NCBI RefSeq assembly: GCF_902459505.1
Contig: NC_047091.1
Span: forward strand, 150,069,455-150,133,454
DNA from: Geotrypetes seraphini
Taxonomy: Eukaryota; Chordata; Amphibia; Gymnophiona; Dermophiidae
Direction: 5' to 3'
DNA length: 64,000 nt
Shown here: one piece after another, positions 36,714-47,770 of the stretch
How the letters are laid out: every line of letters begins with the position of its first letter
Position numbering within the stretch: position 1 is the first letter of the stretch
Notes under the pieces: model-generated
What the model saw: the letters and a program-made list of their open reading frames with translations, nothing else
Told to the model about the DNA's origin: nothing
Database searches by the model: none
Translations under genes and position numbers: made by a program

Positions 36714-39700
36714 ATGTCTTTTAAGATATTTTCTATTAATGTTAATGGCCTGAATCATGTAATCAAAAGGAAAAAGGTATTATCATTTTTAAAGAAGCAA
36801 AACGCGGATGTTTATTGTCTGCAGGAGACCCATCTTAATATAAAGGAATCACAGAAACTAACGGGTGGGTGGGTGAAAGAATGTTTTTTTGCTCCAGCAG
36901 AGGGTAAAAAAGCAGGAGTAGCAGTTCTTATAAATAAAAAGTGTATGGCCAATTTTAAGATAGTAAATTCGGACCCACATGGAAGATGGCTACATGTTGA
37001 TATAAGTATGGGAAATAATGCCCTGACGTTGTTCAATATTTATGCCCCTAATTCGAATCAATCAGAATTCTTTAAAAAATTGCAGAGTATGTTGTTACCA
37101 CTGGCTGCTTCTAATTTAGTGGTGGCTGGAGATTTTAATGCTGTAATGGATCCATTAATGGATAAAAAACCAGGTAAAAGTATAAAATCTTTAGGTTTAG
37201 ATAATTTGGTTCAATCATGTGATTTGAAGGATATATTCTTCATTTTAATGATCAGGAATTTTCATTTTGTTCACAGGTTCATAAATCATTTTCAAGAATC
37301 TAATATAATAAAATGGTAGGACGCGCATGCGCACTAAAAAAATCGTGTTCCCTGAGCTGTCACGTTTTTTTTAGTGCGCATGCGCGGGTTGTACGTCACC
37401 AGCCAATCGCCTCCACAGGCCGGACCGCAGCCAGACGGACCACGGGAAGGGAAAGGGGGAGGGGAGGAGGGCTTTGAGGGAGCCGGCTGTCGGAGGAGGG
37501 CAGACGCGGGCCCAGGAGCAAGTCCAGCTGTACAATCCTGTCCCTTAAGCCGCGGCGGCTTTGAAAACGGCTCCCTTAGTTACCGCGGGAAGGGAAAGGG
37601 GGGGAGGAGGGCTTCGAGGGAGCCGGCTGTCGGAGGAGGGCAGACGCGGGCCCAGGAGCAAGTCCAGCTGTACAATCCTGTCCCTTAAGTCACGGCGGCG
37701 GCTTTGAAAACGGCTACCTTAGTTCTTTGTTCGATTTTTTTTTAAAGTTTAACGCTGCCGCCGTGGCTCCTCTCACGATCCCGGCCTGTGTCAGAGAAGG
37801 CTTCCGACGCAGGCGGGATCGTGAGAGGAGCCGCGTCAGCATCTTTAAACTTTAAAAAAAAAAAAATCCAGCAAATAACTAAGGGAGCCGTTTTATCTGC
37901 ATGCTGCTACGAAGGAACAGGTGAAGGGGAGGGAAATGCTGATGCACAGGGAGCAGGCAGGCATGGCAGGCAAACAGGGGGTAGGGGTGTGCTGGGGGCA
38001 CACAGCAATCATGGGCAGGGGATCACAGAGCAGGCAGGCATGGCTCAACAAGGGGAGAGGGAAAGGGGGCTGCTTTGAGGTGAGGGGTTTGCTGGGCCAG
38101 CAGCAATCATAGGGGGGAAACAGAAGGGGGCCACGGAGCAGGCAGGCATGGCACAAAAGGGGGCAGGGGCATTGGAAAACGGGGCTGTTTTGGGGGGAAT
38201 GGTGTGCTGGGGGCACACACCAAGAGATAGGCAGGCATGGCGCAATGGAGAAATACAGGCAGGCAGGGCACAAGGCAGAGACACCAGACAGAAAGAATGA
38301 CAGACAGACAGACAGCATCCAAGCACAGAGAGAGAAAGGAAAAAAAAACCAGTCTACTCTAGCACCCGTTGGACAGGGGGAGAACGAAAGAGATGCTGAT
38401 GGACAGGGGGGGTGAAGAAAAAGGAACGGAGGATTAATGTTGGACAGGGGGAGAAGGAAACAGGTGCTGCTGGACAGGGGGAGGTAAAACAAAGGGAGAA
38501 GGGCTGCTGCTGCATAAGGAGAGCAGTGAAGGGGTGGTGGTGGACACAGGGGAGGTAAAAGGAAGGGAAAATGGACAGGGGGAGCAGGCAAGGGGTGGTG
38601 ATGGACAACCAAGGAAAAAAAAAGGCAGAAATAAAAAAAGCGGTTAAGGAGAGAGAGAGAAAGAAATAAAGACAGACACACACACACATATGTTCTAGCA
38701 CCCGTTAATGTAACGGGCTTAAAGACTAGTAGATTATATTTTTATTTCATCACATAAGGTGCAGCAAGTGATTAAGGCTTCCATTGATCCCATTATCATT
38801 TCGGATCATGCGGGAGTATGGATAGATTTACAATTAGATCAATTAGAAAATAGAAAACCTCTTTGGAGATTTGATAATGCATTGCTTGTGGATGAAAAAT
38901 TTTTGGAAAATTTTAAAACACAAATTAGTGATTTCTTTCAAATTAATTTAGTGGAAGATACATCTATTGAAAATGTATGGGACGCTTTTAAAGCGACTAT
39001 GAGAGGTCATATTATATCATATTCGGCTTTTGTTAGGAAACAGATTAAAAAACAGTATATAGAGTTAGAAAAAGAAATTAAAATACTAGAAACTAAATTG
39101 GTAAGCAAATGGGAACATGATGTATTACAAGCTCTTTTGAAAGCAAAAGGTAAATATAACGAATTAGCTTCAAAAATGATAAGAGACTTGTTTTCCAAAC
39201 AGACAATGTATTATGGAAATTCTAATAAGGCGGGAAGATTATTGGCAAATTATCTTAAAGCAAAAAAAAGAAAAACTAACATTAATGGGATAAAAGATGA
39301 TAATGATATAATAACCAATCAAACGGATATAATTTTAAAGCAATTTCTAAAATTTTATAAGGACCTGTATTCTTCCGAGCCTTATTTGGAGAGGCAAAAA
39401 GATGGTAAAATTTTTTTAGATTTAATTATTGGACCTAAGGTTCCTGATCATATAAAACGGAGTTTAGATGAACCTATATCATTAAAAGAATTAGAAACAG
39501 CGTTGAGATCTCTTAGAGTTGGATCCGCTCCAGGTGGTGATGGTTATACAGTAGAATTTTATAAAACATTTCAAAATGTCCTTTCCCCATATTTACTAAA
39601 TTTATATCAGACACAACTTATAAAAGGTGATATTAAAGGTACTATGGCTGAATCAATAGTAATTGTTTTGCCTAAGCCAAATAAAGATTCTACTTTGGTT

Positions 39701-41291
39701 TCAGACTACAGGCCTATATCTTTAATAAATGTGGATAATAAACTTTTGGCGAAAATTTTGGCTTTGAGATTAGCCAAAGCTCTCCCACATATTATAGACA
39801 CGCATCAAACGGGTTTCGTTGCTAAAAGACATTCCTCTAATAACTCTAGATTATTGTTTCATATGTTAAATTTATCAAAAAAATGGATGAACCGGCTTTT
39901 ACAGTTTCCTTGGATGCAGAAAAAGCGTTTGATAGGGTAGAATGGAATTTTATGTATCAGGCTTTAGAATGGTTTGGTATAGGTTCTGGATTTATACAAA
40001 TGGTAAAAACATTGTATAGCTTCCCGATTGCAAGATTAACGAAATTTCTTTGGCTTGGTAAAACGCATAGAAAAGCTTTGGTATCTTTGCAAAAATCAAT
40101 TAAGGAGGGAGGGGTAAATTTTCCAAATTTTTATAGGTACCATCAAGCCTATATTTTACGTCAGGGTATGTATTGGATCCTCCCAGAACTGATAGATAAT
40201 GCACCGGATTGGTTATATTTGGAATGGCGCCTTATGTTTCCCCTAAATTTAGTTCATCTTCCAAGTATCAACATGCCTAGAAGATACAGAGAAAATAAAT
40301 ATTAATGGATACTTGGAAAACATTGAGGTTTATTAGTAAATTAACACCTGTCCCAATAAACAAGTCAACTAATCAGTCTTTATGGATAAACTCCAAGATT
40401 AAAATTGGCGGAGCTCAAATCCTTTGGAAGGAATGGATTATTGCAGGCATTAGATCTCTGAATGATGTTATTTCGGAAGGTAAACTGCTGGAATTTTCAC
40501 AATTGCAACATAGATTTGGTCTTAGTAAAAAACAAAGTTTTAAATGGTTGCAATTGAAGCAGGCCATTCAAGTTGGGTTCCCTGAATGGAAAACATTGAA
40601 TAATCAATATAGTTTAGAGTTCTTATGCTTCCAAGCAGACTTCCTAGGGCATCAAGCAGCATTGTGGTATAAATTAATATCTGGATATTTGAATAAAAAA
40701 CCAAAAAATGGTCTAAGAGACATTTGGAGCATTGAGATTAAGCATCAAATTACTGCATCTCAATGGCCACTAATTTGGTCTTGGAGAATGAGATGTACAG
40801 TGTCAGCATCTATGAGACAAACTTGGTTCTTTTTATTACATAGAGCTTTTTGGACCCCTACACGTTTGCAAAAATTAGATAGTTCTAAGTCCAATAAATG
40901 CTGGCACTGTAATCTGGAACCTGGGACGTTGGATCATTTACTATATCATTGTCCCTACATTAAAAGTTTTTGGAATGCAATTAGGCCATAAATTAATAAA
41001 TTGATGGAAAATCATGTAGCAATATCATATGATACAGTGTTATTTGGAATGATGATGAGAAAAAAAAGTCAAATTTCACCAGAAAATAACAAGCTTTTAC
41101 TAGTCATGACAGGGGTTGCCATTCAGCATATAACCAATAACTGGAAGAATCATAGTAACCTTAATTATACATTTTGGTGGAATACAATTTGTCATATATT
41201 CAAAATGGAAAGAGTAATAGCAATACAAAGAGGGACATATCCTAAATTTATAAAAATATGGGGGCCATTGACAAAGTATTGTACTGAATGA
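36714..41291 (+). pseudogene. L1 ORF2 (endonuclease-RT), broken
   Basis: The APE-type endonuclease starts at ATG 36714 with FSINVNGL, then CLQETHL, VVAGDFNAV and, split by the Helitron, SRIDYIFISSH and ISDHAGVW. RT motifs GDGYTVEFYK, DYRPISLIN, QTGFVAKRHS and SLDAEKAFDRVEW follow. The segment with the FADD catalytic box is absent: ARL runs straight into TKFLWLGK at about 40036, a loss of roughly 200 or more residues. The Cys-rich tail CWHCNLEPGTLDHLLYHCP is present. Frameshifts lie near 37240, 39885 and 40300, and a stop near 40990. Confidence 0.88.
37299..38729 (+). mobile_element. Non-autonomous Helitron (1431 bp) inside L1 ORF2
   Basis: It begins TCTAATATAATAAAATGG and ends with the hairpin CCCGTTA-ATG-TAACGGG (38701-38717) followed 8 bases later by CTAG (38726-38729), the canonical Helitron 3' end. 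It sits between A (37298) and T (38730), without target duplication. Inside are a palindrome at 37322-37385, a 143-bp tandem duplication (37438-37722), a palindrome at 37738-37868, and a purine-rich minisatellite of GGACAGGGGGAG words (38370-38600). There is no Rep/helicase gene. Confidence 0.93.
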
Positions 41292-41570
41292 ATAATAGGA
41301 TTTATCTTCTTCTTTTCTTCTTTTTCTTGTCTTCTTTATGGCACACATGGAGGGGGGGTAGTGAAAATAATTTTACATAACATGTTATAATATGGTATAT
41401 AAGGTGATTGGAAAGTACTTGAAGGGTGGGGGGTGGGAGAGGGGATAAAAAAAATTTGTTCAGAATATTATGTAATAGATATAAAAGTGATATTGTGTAT
41501 TCATTAGTTGTAACTCAATATTTTGTACACTTCATGTAAAATATGAAAGTGAATAAAGAATTATAAAAAA

Positions 41571-41623
41571 AGAACCCAGTTTTCTGGTAGCCACCGTGTG
41601 CTTTGCTAATTAGATTATTGGAG
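41571..41623. other. Spacer between two L1 insertions with both target duplications
   Basis: It holds the right AGAACCCAG duplication (41571-41579) of the first L1 and the left AGATTATTGGAG duplication (41612-41623) of the second. Confidence 0.8.
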
Positions 41624-42719
41624 GATGAGATATACAGTGTCAGTATCTATGAGACAAACTTGGTTCTTTTTGTTGCATAGAGTGTTTTGGACCCCTGTTA
41701 GATTACAAAAGTTGGATAGTTCCAAGTCTAATAAATGCTGGCATTGTAATCTGGAACCAGGGACATTAGACCATCTACTTTATTATTGTCCCTTCATTAA
41801 GTCATTTTGGGATTCAATTCTTTATTGGAAAACCATGTTGCGCTCTCATATGATACTGTTTTATTTGGAATGACTATGAGAAAAAAGAGTCAAATTTCGT
41901 CACATAACAACAAACTTTTATTAGTTATGACAGGGGTAGCCATTCAACATATTACCAACAATTGGAAAAATCATAAGAATCTTAATTATACATTCTGGTG
42001 GAATTCATTGTGCCATATTTTTAAGATGGAAAGAGCAATAGCAGTACAAAAAGGAATATATAATAAGAACATAAGAAATTGCCTCCACTGGGTCAGACCA
42101 GAGGTCCATCGCGCCCAGCGGTCCGCACCCGCAGCAGCCCATCAGGTCCCTGACTTTCCTATAACCTATCTCTACTTTCTATTTGTACCCCTCAATCCCC
42201 TTATCCTGCAGGAATTTATCTAAACCTTCCTTGAATCCTAGTAGCGTGCTCTGCCTTATCACAGCCTCCGGGAGCGCGTTCCATGTGTCCACCACCCTCT
42301 GAGTAAAGAAGAACTTCCTAGCATTTGTTCTAAACCTGTCCCCTTTCAATTTCTCCGAGTGCCCCCTTGTAACTTTACAAAGATAACTTTACAAAGATAT
42401 GGGGGCCATTGGAAAAATATTGTGATGAATAGACATTGTTCCTTTCTGTTCCTTTTCTTTTCTTTCTTAGTTTTATCTAGCACACTCAAGGGGGGAGGGG
42501 GGATTTGTGATGTAATTAAATATGAGATGTTATAATATTGTTGTATAATATTACATATTATACTTTAATTGAGCATGGGATGAAGGGGAAGGGTGGGAAT
42601 TTTACATTATTATAGTTCATATGTTAGATAATTACAGTGCTATATTGAAATTATTTTTATGATATATTTTTATGCACTTATTGTTTGATTTGAAAATGAA
42701 TAAAGATTTTTAAAAAAAA
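41624..42719 (+). mobile_element. L1 LINE, 5'-truncated, with a CR1 insertion
   Basis: It holds the L1 ORF2 C-terminal region (SMRQTWFFLLHRVFWTPVRL, CWHCNLEPGTLDHLLYYCP), the 3' UTR and AATGAATAAAG plus A tail. The 12-bp duplication AGATTATTGGAG is at 41612-41623 and 42720-42731. It is interrupted by CR1 sequence at about 42065-42384. Frame changes occur near 41810 and at the CR1 boundary. Confidence 0.88.
42065..42384 (-). mobile_element. CR1-type LINE 3' end inserted in L1
   Basis: On the minus strand it reads the CR1 C-terminal region and 3' end. The + strand shows ACATAAGAAATTGCCTCCAC and CCTTGAATCCTAGTAGCGTG. At its right edge a 14-bp word AACTTTACAAAGAT is repeated in tandem (42371-42384 and 42385-42398). 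At the left edge only AAC is kept. Confidence 0.8.
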
Positions 42720-42814
42720 AGATTATTGGAGAGGGATTGATAATGGGAGTCTGCTCATAATCTGCAGGTGTAAAAAAAAAAAAAAAAGCGGTGATTATTT
42801 TAATTTTACCCCCC

Positions 42815-42975
42815 CCCCCTTATTTTTTTTTTTTTTTACAAAACCGTAGCACGGTTTTTAGTGCTGGCCACGGCGGTAACAGCTCCAGCACTCGTAGAAT
42901 TCCTATGAGCGTCGACGCTGTTACCCCTGCGGCCGGTGCTAAAAACCACGCTACGGTTTTAAAAGGGGGGTTAGT
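42815..42975. mobile_element. Harbinger-like palindromic MITE
   Basis: TTTACAAAACCGTAGCACGG at the left and, inverted, CACGCTACGGTTTTAAAAGG at the right enclose a GCGGTAACAGC...GCTGTTACCCC inverted repeat. It is the same family as 12826-12960. The right end is followed by TTA (42971-42973). The left end is blurred by C and T runs. Confidence 0.6.
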
Positions 42976-43059
42976 GCAAGTGTTTTTATAGCTTCTTTAT
43001 AACAGCGATTCACATTATCCCGACTAACCAGCTCAGCATAACTTAATTCAGGCTTTAAT

Positions 43060-43510
43060 TTGCAGTATGCCACCTTGAGGGAACTCCTTCAAAAAGATGT
43101 TAAATAAATCCAGATAAATAAATAAAACTCTTCCTGGCCTAGATTACTGTAATTTCATCAGTTCTTGAATTAGAAAATATGTCATAAAAACAAATACAAA
43201 AGGTGCAGAATATGACAATAAGAATTTTGTCTTTGCAAATTTGACCATGCTATGCAAGACACCATTGGCTTCCTGTATTCTAGTGAATTCACCCCAATGA
43301 TTCCTCCTTAAACACTGTGCAAAATCCCAGTTCTCTATACCTAAACCAGCTACCTCTCCAGCTACACTCTAGTTAAGCACATGCAGTGTTCTTCTTGTGG
43401 TGCTTTTCCTTTTGGAATGATCTGCTCGAAGAGCTGGATTTGTCAACCAGAAATTTAAATCAGGCCTTAAAACTCATCTTTATACACTGGTTGGCTATAA
43501 CTTCCTGCTA
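43060..43510 (+). mobile_element. L2-type LINE fragment
   Basis: Decayed translation gives LDYCN near 43140, VQNMTIRIL, then HHWLPV near 43265 and LWNDLLEEL near 43418. This is the order of the L2/RTE-like RT end and C-terminal region. It is old and frame-broken. Confidence 0.55.
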
Positions 43511-43589
43511 GGAGGTTGTTTGACTGGTAAGCTTGTGCACCTGTAGCTAATAACTCCCTTAACACTCATTCCTTGGTTCACACTTCTGT

Positions 43590-44045
43590 CATAGGAAGGG
43601 TCGTGGATTTGATAGGGTTATCATATTTGTGAAATGAAAAAAGAAGACACATAACCCCTGCCCCACTCCTGCCTCCCACTAGTCTCACCCTTGCTCCATC
43701 CCCAACCCCTTCCCATCATCTGTACCCTTTTAGTGCCTTCTCTCCCTCCAACCCCCCTCCCCCACGGGTGCTTCTCTCCTTCCCTCAATCCTCTTTCCCA
43801 AGGGTCTCTCTCCCCCCCTCTTTCTCTCTCCCCAACCCCCAGCATGTTCCAGTGGCACAGTCTCTCTTTTTCTCTCCCCTGTCCCCCCCTACCTCCTCTG
43901 CTGAAATTCAGTCTTCGGACTAGCTAGCCAGCAACAAGTGAGCCTGCTGCCGTTGGCCTTCCCCAGAAGCCTTCATTCTGCAGTGACTTCCTGTTCCCGT
44001 ATAGGTGGGACGGCAGAATGCACACATCACTGATGCTGCCGTCTG
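43590..44045. repeat. Pyrimidine-rich DNA element remnant
   Basis: It starts near TAGGGTTATCATATTTGTG and continues as a CT-rich tract. It ends around CTGCAGTGACTTCCTGTTCC, the loop motif also found at the apex of the palindromes at 12000 and 48087. The ends are not resolved. Confidence 0.4.
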
Positions 44046-44060
44046 ACCTGAAGATTGGAG

Positions 44061-44215
44061 GAGGAGAGTGTGGCATAATGGTTAGAGCAACATCCTCAGC
44101 TCTCCCAGGTTGTGGGTTCAAATAGCACCTTTCTCCATTGCTTCAGGTACATTAGATAAAACTGTGAACCTGCCAGGACAAAGAGAAAAATTCAGGTACT
44201 TTATATGTCCCTTAT
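44061..44215 (+). mobile_element. tRNA-derived SINE
   Basis: The pol III A box (GTGGCATAATGGTTAGAGC) and B box (GTGGGTTCAAAT) are about 30 bp apart. A tail with CAGGTACATTAGATAAAAC and GTGAACCTGCCAGGACAAAG follows. It is a typical tRNA-headed SINE, with a deletion between head and body. A related body in antisense may lie at 53775-53885. Confidence 0.7.
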
Positions 44216-45490
44216 AAGCTGCCTTGTCTTCACTTCCTTTCCTCCCGCCCAAAATAGGCTTTCTGTTGGAGGGGGGTGGGACACAGCAGTACCTCACCAT
44301 GGGCTTTTGCTGCCTTACAGAACCTTTTTGGAAGGGGGTCGGATATAGCAGCATCTTACAGAACCTTTGCAGCATTCACTCATCTTTAAGGTCCTTTCAC
44401 AGATAGGGCCGATTTCAGATATGCTGGGGCCCAGGGCAAAAATTAAGGAGGGGCCTCTTATCTCATCATCTACAACACATACAAAACATCATCTGCCATT
44501 ATCTTCACACACAGAAACAGATGGTCCTTTGCCAAATACAGAACAAGGAATCACAAATAAAAATTTAACTGGGAACCCTTGGAAATTAAACTCAGCAAGT
44601 AATACAACACTAAAGTAATAAAAACATATGCACTTCTTGTACTGACCACATAGGACTACCAGGCTCAGCTCTCCCCAAAATGAGCCATCTTCCTTGCTGT
44701 GGCTGGTGGGATCCTGAAATCCTGCCGTTGAAGACCACCTCCTGTGGTCTGGCAGCCAGAAGTCTCCAAGCTCTGCAGGTAGGGGCAATATCCCTGAGGT
44801 TAGGGTTACCAGACTTTAGTAAAATCTGGACCCCCCCCCCTAGATACCATCACCCCCAGTCCGCCCAGTTCCACCCATTCCCACCCTGTTACTCCCCAGT
44901 CCCACCCCCAATCTCACCCTAGCCTTGCCCCAGCCCTGCTGCCTGCTCTTGGGCAGGAGGACATGTGCAGGTGCAATGCGATGACATCACGCACAGTCGC
45001 GGATGCCCTCCTGCCTGACGCAATTTTGATGAAGCTTTTCAAAACCTGGACAAAGTATCAAGTTTAGAAAAGCCGTCCAGACCCCTGGATATGTCCTCGA
45101 AAAGGAGGACATATCTGAGGAAATCCGGACCTGCCACAAGTTGCAAAGCTTGGAGAGTTCTGACTGCTATACTGGAGGAAGAAGGCTCCAGTGGGACAGG
45201 GCTTTGGGATCCCCATTAGCTTAGGTATTTATATTTTGCATTTAGTCAGGGAGAAGGGTGGGAAGAAAAGTTTGTGCCCTTCCCCTCCCCATCAGCAATC
45301 TGGTAAGCTACTGAACACAATACAAAGATCTGTGATGCACATATAACAAAGCTAATATATTCCAGTTAATACATTTAAAATAAAACACTTTATTTTACCT
45401 TTGTTGTATGGACATTTTATTTTTCCATCATGTTGGTCCCATTTTATCTCCTGCTTTTCTGTGTCTTCTAAGATGAGGTATGGTTTAGTG
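44216..45490. other. Intergenic, with two decayed DNA elements
   Basis: About 44404-44450 reads AGGGCCGATTTCAGATATGC and GGGGCCCAGGGCAAAAATTA, a hAT-like end. About 44805-45130 begins AGGGTTACCAGACTTTAG and includes ATCCGGACCTGCCAC, akin to 62013-62325. Otherwise nothing recognised. Confidence 0.4.
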
Positions 45491-45560
45491 CAGGGGTGGG
45501 CAACTCTGGTCCTCGAGGGCCATAATCCAGTCCCATCCCTTTTCCATTTCCAGTGGTTGC
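45491..45560. repeat. Truncated hAT MITE end
   Basis: CAGGGGTGGGCAACTCTGG and CGAGGGCCATAATCCAGTC match one arm of the palindromic hAT MITEs at 20871 and 56607. The second arm is absent. Confidence 0.55.
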
Positions 45561-46319
45561 TGCTCATGTTTTTTCTCCTCTTCCCTGTCTGTTTCATTCC
45601 CTCACTATACCTATCTTGGATATACTGATTTTGTTTCTACTCTTCCTGCTTTTTTTTTTTTCTGCCCCTCTGTCTAGTCCAGTCACTGGTCTCAAACTCG
45701 CAGCCCGGGGGCCACATGTGGCCCACCAGGTACTATTTTGAGGCCCTCGGTATGTTTATCATAATCCCAAAAGTCAAATAAAAGTTTCTTGATCATATGT
45801 CTCTTTAGCTATAAATTACTATTTTATTCTAAAGCAACAAAAAAAAATTTTCTACTGTTTGTCGTTTCTGCTTTAATCATCTTGTCTTCACTCTTCTTTC
45901 TAGCCAGCATGTGTCCTCTTACTCTCTCTCTTCCATGCAGCATCAGCCCCTTCCATCCACTGTCTGCCCTCTCTCTGCCTCTTTCATCCACTGTCCGCCC
46001 TCTCCTCATTCCATATGGCATCTTCCCTCTTTCTATGCTCCTTCCATAAACTGTCTGTCCTGTGCCTCTTCTCTCCTTTGTACATGATTCATTTCAGCTC
46101 TGCCACCTCTCCATTTTTCTCTCTCTGTCACTACCCCCTTTGTTATGCTCTGGCATCTCTCTCTCTTCTCCTTTCTTTCCTTCCCATCCCACAGTCTGCC
46201 ATCTGTCTCCTTCCCTTCCCCTGATTCCCTGGCATCTCTCTCCTTTCCTTTTCTTCCATATCTCCCCCCCCTCCATGCTCTGACATCTCCTCCTTCCATT
46301 CCCCCCTTTCTTTTCTCTT

Positions 46320-47770
46320 TTTTTTTTTTTTTTTAAATATCTTTATTCATTTTTACATTATACAATCAAGTGTAAAAGAAATCAAGTCATACTGTACATT
46401 CTTCACTTGAAACTCTGCAATCATTTTATACCATAGACTATCTCCCCTCCCTCCCTTTTCATATATTACCCCTCATAATGTCATAAAACCCACTCATCCC
46501 CCTTCCCTCTACACATATTTAATGGGGATAAATACAATTATTTATTATAATACTCAATTAATGGTCCCCACACCACTTTAAATTTCTTATAATAACCTCT
46601 CTTAGTTGCCAATGTTTTTTCCATTTCATACATCTGACAAACCGAACTCCACCAAAAACAGTAATTCAATCCCCTATAGTCTTTCCAATTATGTGTTATA
46701 TGTTGGATGGCAACTCCTGTTAAAATCATTAACAGTTTATTATTATTCGATGAAATTTTACTTTTGGCCCTCATAGACATTCCAAACAAAACTGTGTCAT
46801 ATGATAGGGCCACAGGATTCTCTAACATACAATTTATTTGACCCCAGATCAATTTCCAAAAATTATTAATAAACGGACAATAAAATAATAGATGATCTAG
46901 AGTTCCAGCCTCAAGATGACAATGCCAACATCTATTAGACTTAGAGCAATCCAATTTTTGTAAACGAACAGGGGTCCAGAGTGCTCTATGCAACAGGAAA
47001 AACCATGTTTCCCTCATAGACGCAGACATTGTACATCTTATCCTCCAAGACCAAATACGTGGCCATTGAGATGCATGAATTTGATGCTTAATCTCAATGC
47101 TCCAAATATCTCTAAGTACAGTCCTTGGTTTTTTATTTAAATATCCAGATAATGTTTTGTACCACTGCGCGGTCTGGTGACCCATAAAATCTGCACAAAA
47201 AGTTAAATAATATTCTTAGTAAATTTATTTGGCTGGGTAAAGCTGTAAGAATTGCTCTAGTGACTTTACAAAAACCAATTGAGGAGGGGGGTAAATTTTC
47301 CAAATTTTTATAGGTTTCATCAATCCTATATCTTGCGCCAAGGTATGTATTGGGTCCTCCCAGAACTCATGGAGAAGCTTCCAGATTGGTTATGGTTGGA
47401 GTGGCAGCTCATGTCTCCTATTAGGCTTCGTCTTTTGATTAGTATTAAAATGCCTAGAATAAGAAAAAGTAATAGGATATTAATGGACACATGGACAACA
47501 TTAAAGTATGTTAACAACTTAACTCCTATTACTATTCAAAAATCTACTTGTCATAATATATGGCTGAACTCCAAGATACAAATAGGCAGTTTTATGATTG
47601 TCTGGAAGGATTGGATTGAAGCAGGAATACGTACTTTAAATGATGTTATTAATGATGGTAAGCTGCTGGAGTTTTCACAATTACAACATAAATTTGGACT
47701 TAATAAAAAACAAAGTTATAAATGGTTGCAATTGAAGCAGGCCATTCAGGCAGGGTTCCCTGAATGGAAA
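46320..47770 (-). mobile_element. Twin-primed (5'-inverted) L1 insertion
   Basis: The 15-bp duplication CCTTTCTTTTCTCTT lies at 46305-46319 and 47771-47785. The 3' part (about 46320-47185) is on minus, with its poly-A seen as the T run at 46320-46334. The 5' part (about 47190-47770) is on plus and carries the preceding ORF2 segment (LTPITIQKSTCHNIWLNSK, FPEWKP). The two halves lack only about 15 residues between them relative to the L1 at 40590-40640. This is the known outcome of L1 twin priming. Confidence 0.93.
46538..47185 (-). pseudogene. L1 ORF2 C-terminal region (215 residues)
   Basis: The frame is open from the inversion junction to the stop: MGHQTAQWYKTLSGYLNKKP, SMRETWFFLLHRALWTPVRL, CWHCHLEAGTLDHLLFYCP and FWWSSVCQMYEMEKTLATK. 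It lacks endonuclease and RT. It is intact over its length, which points to a fairly recent insertion. Confidence 0.85.

Larger units (their letters stand above)
34305..41570 (+). mobile_element. L1 LINE with 5' end, Helitron insertion and internal RT deletion
   Basis: It is bounded by the 9-bp duplication AGAACCCAG (34296-34304 and 41571-41579). It starts GGGCGTGGCTTAGCGTG and ends with GAATAAAGAATTATAAAAAA. Parts are a 5' UTR (34305-34435), ORF1 (34436-35275), an unusual A/G-rich inter-ORF region (35276-36713), ORF2 endonuclease (36714-37298), a Helitron (37299-38729), and the rest of ORF2 (38730-41291), whose RT core is deleted near 40036. It is dead as an element. Confidence 0.9.

Noticed and set aside
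37893-38687. Minus-strand ORF of 264 codons rich in Leu, Pro and Ser
   Set aside because: It is the pyrimidine-rich strand of the Helitron minisatellite, with no domain and strongly repetitive.
44061-44130. Possible seventh tRNA gene
   Set aside because: A and B boxes are present, but there is no acceptor stem and the downstream sequence is a SINE body.
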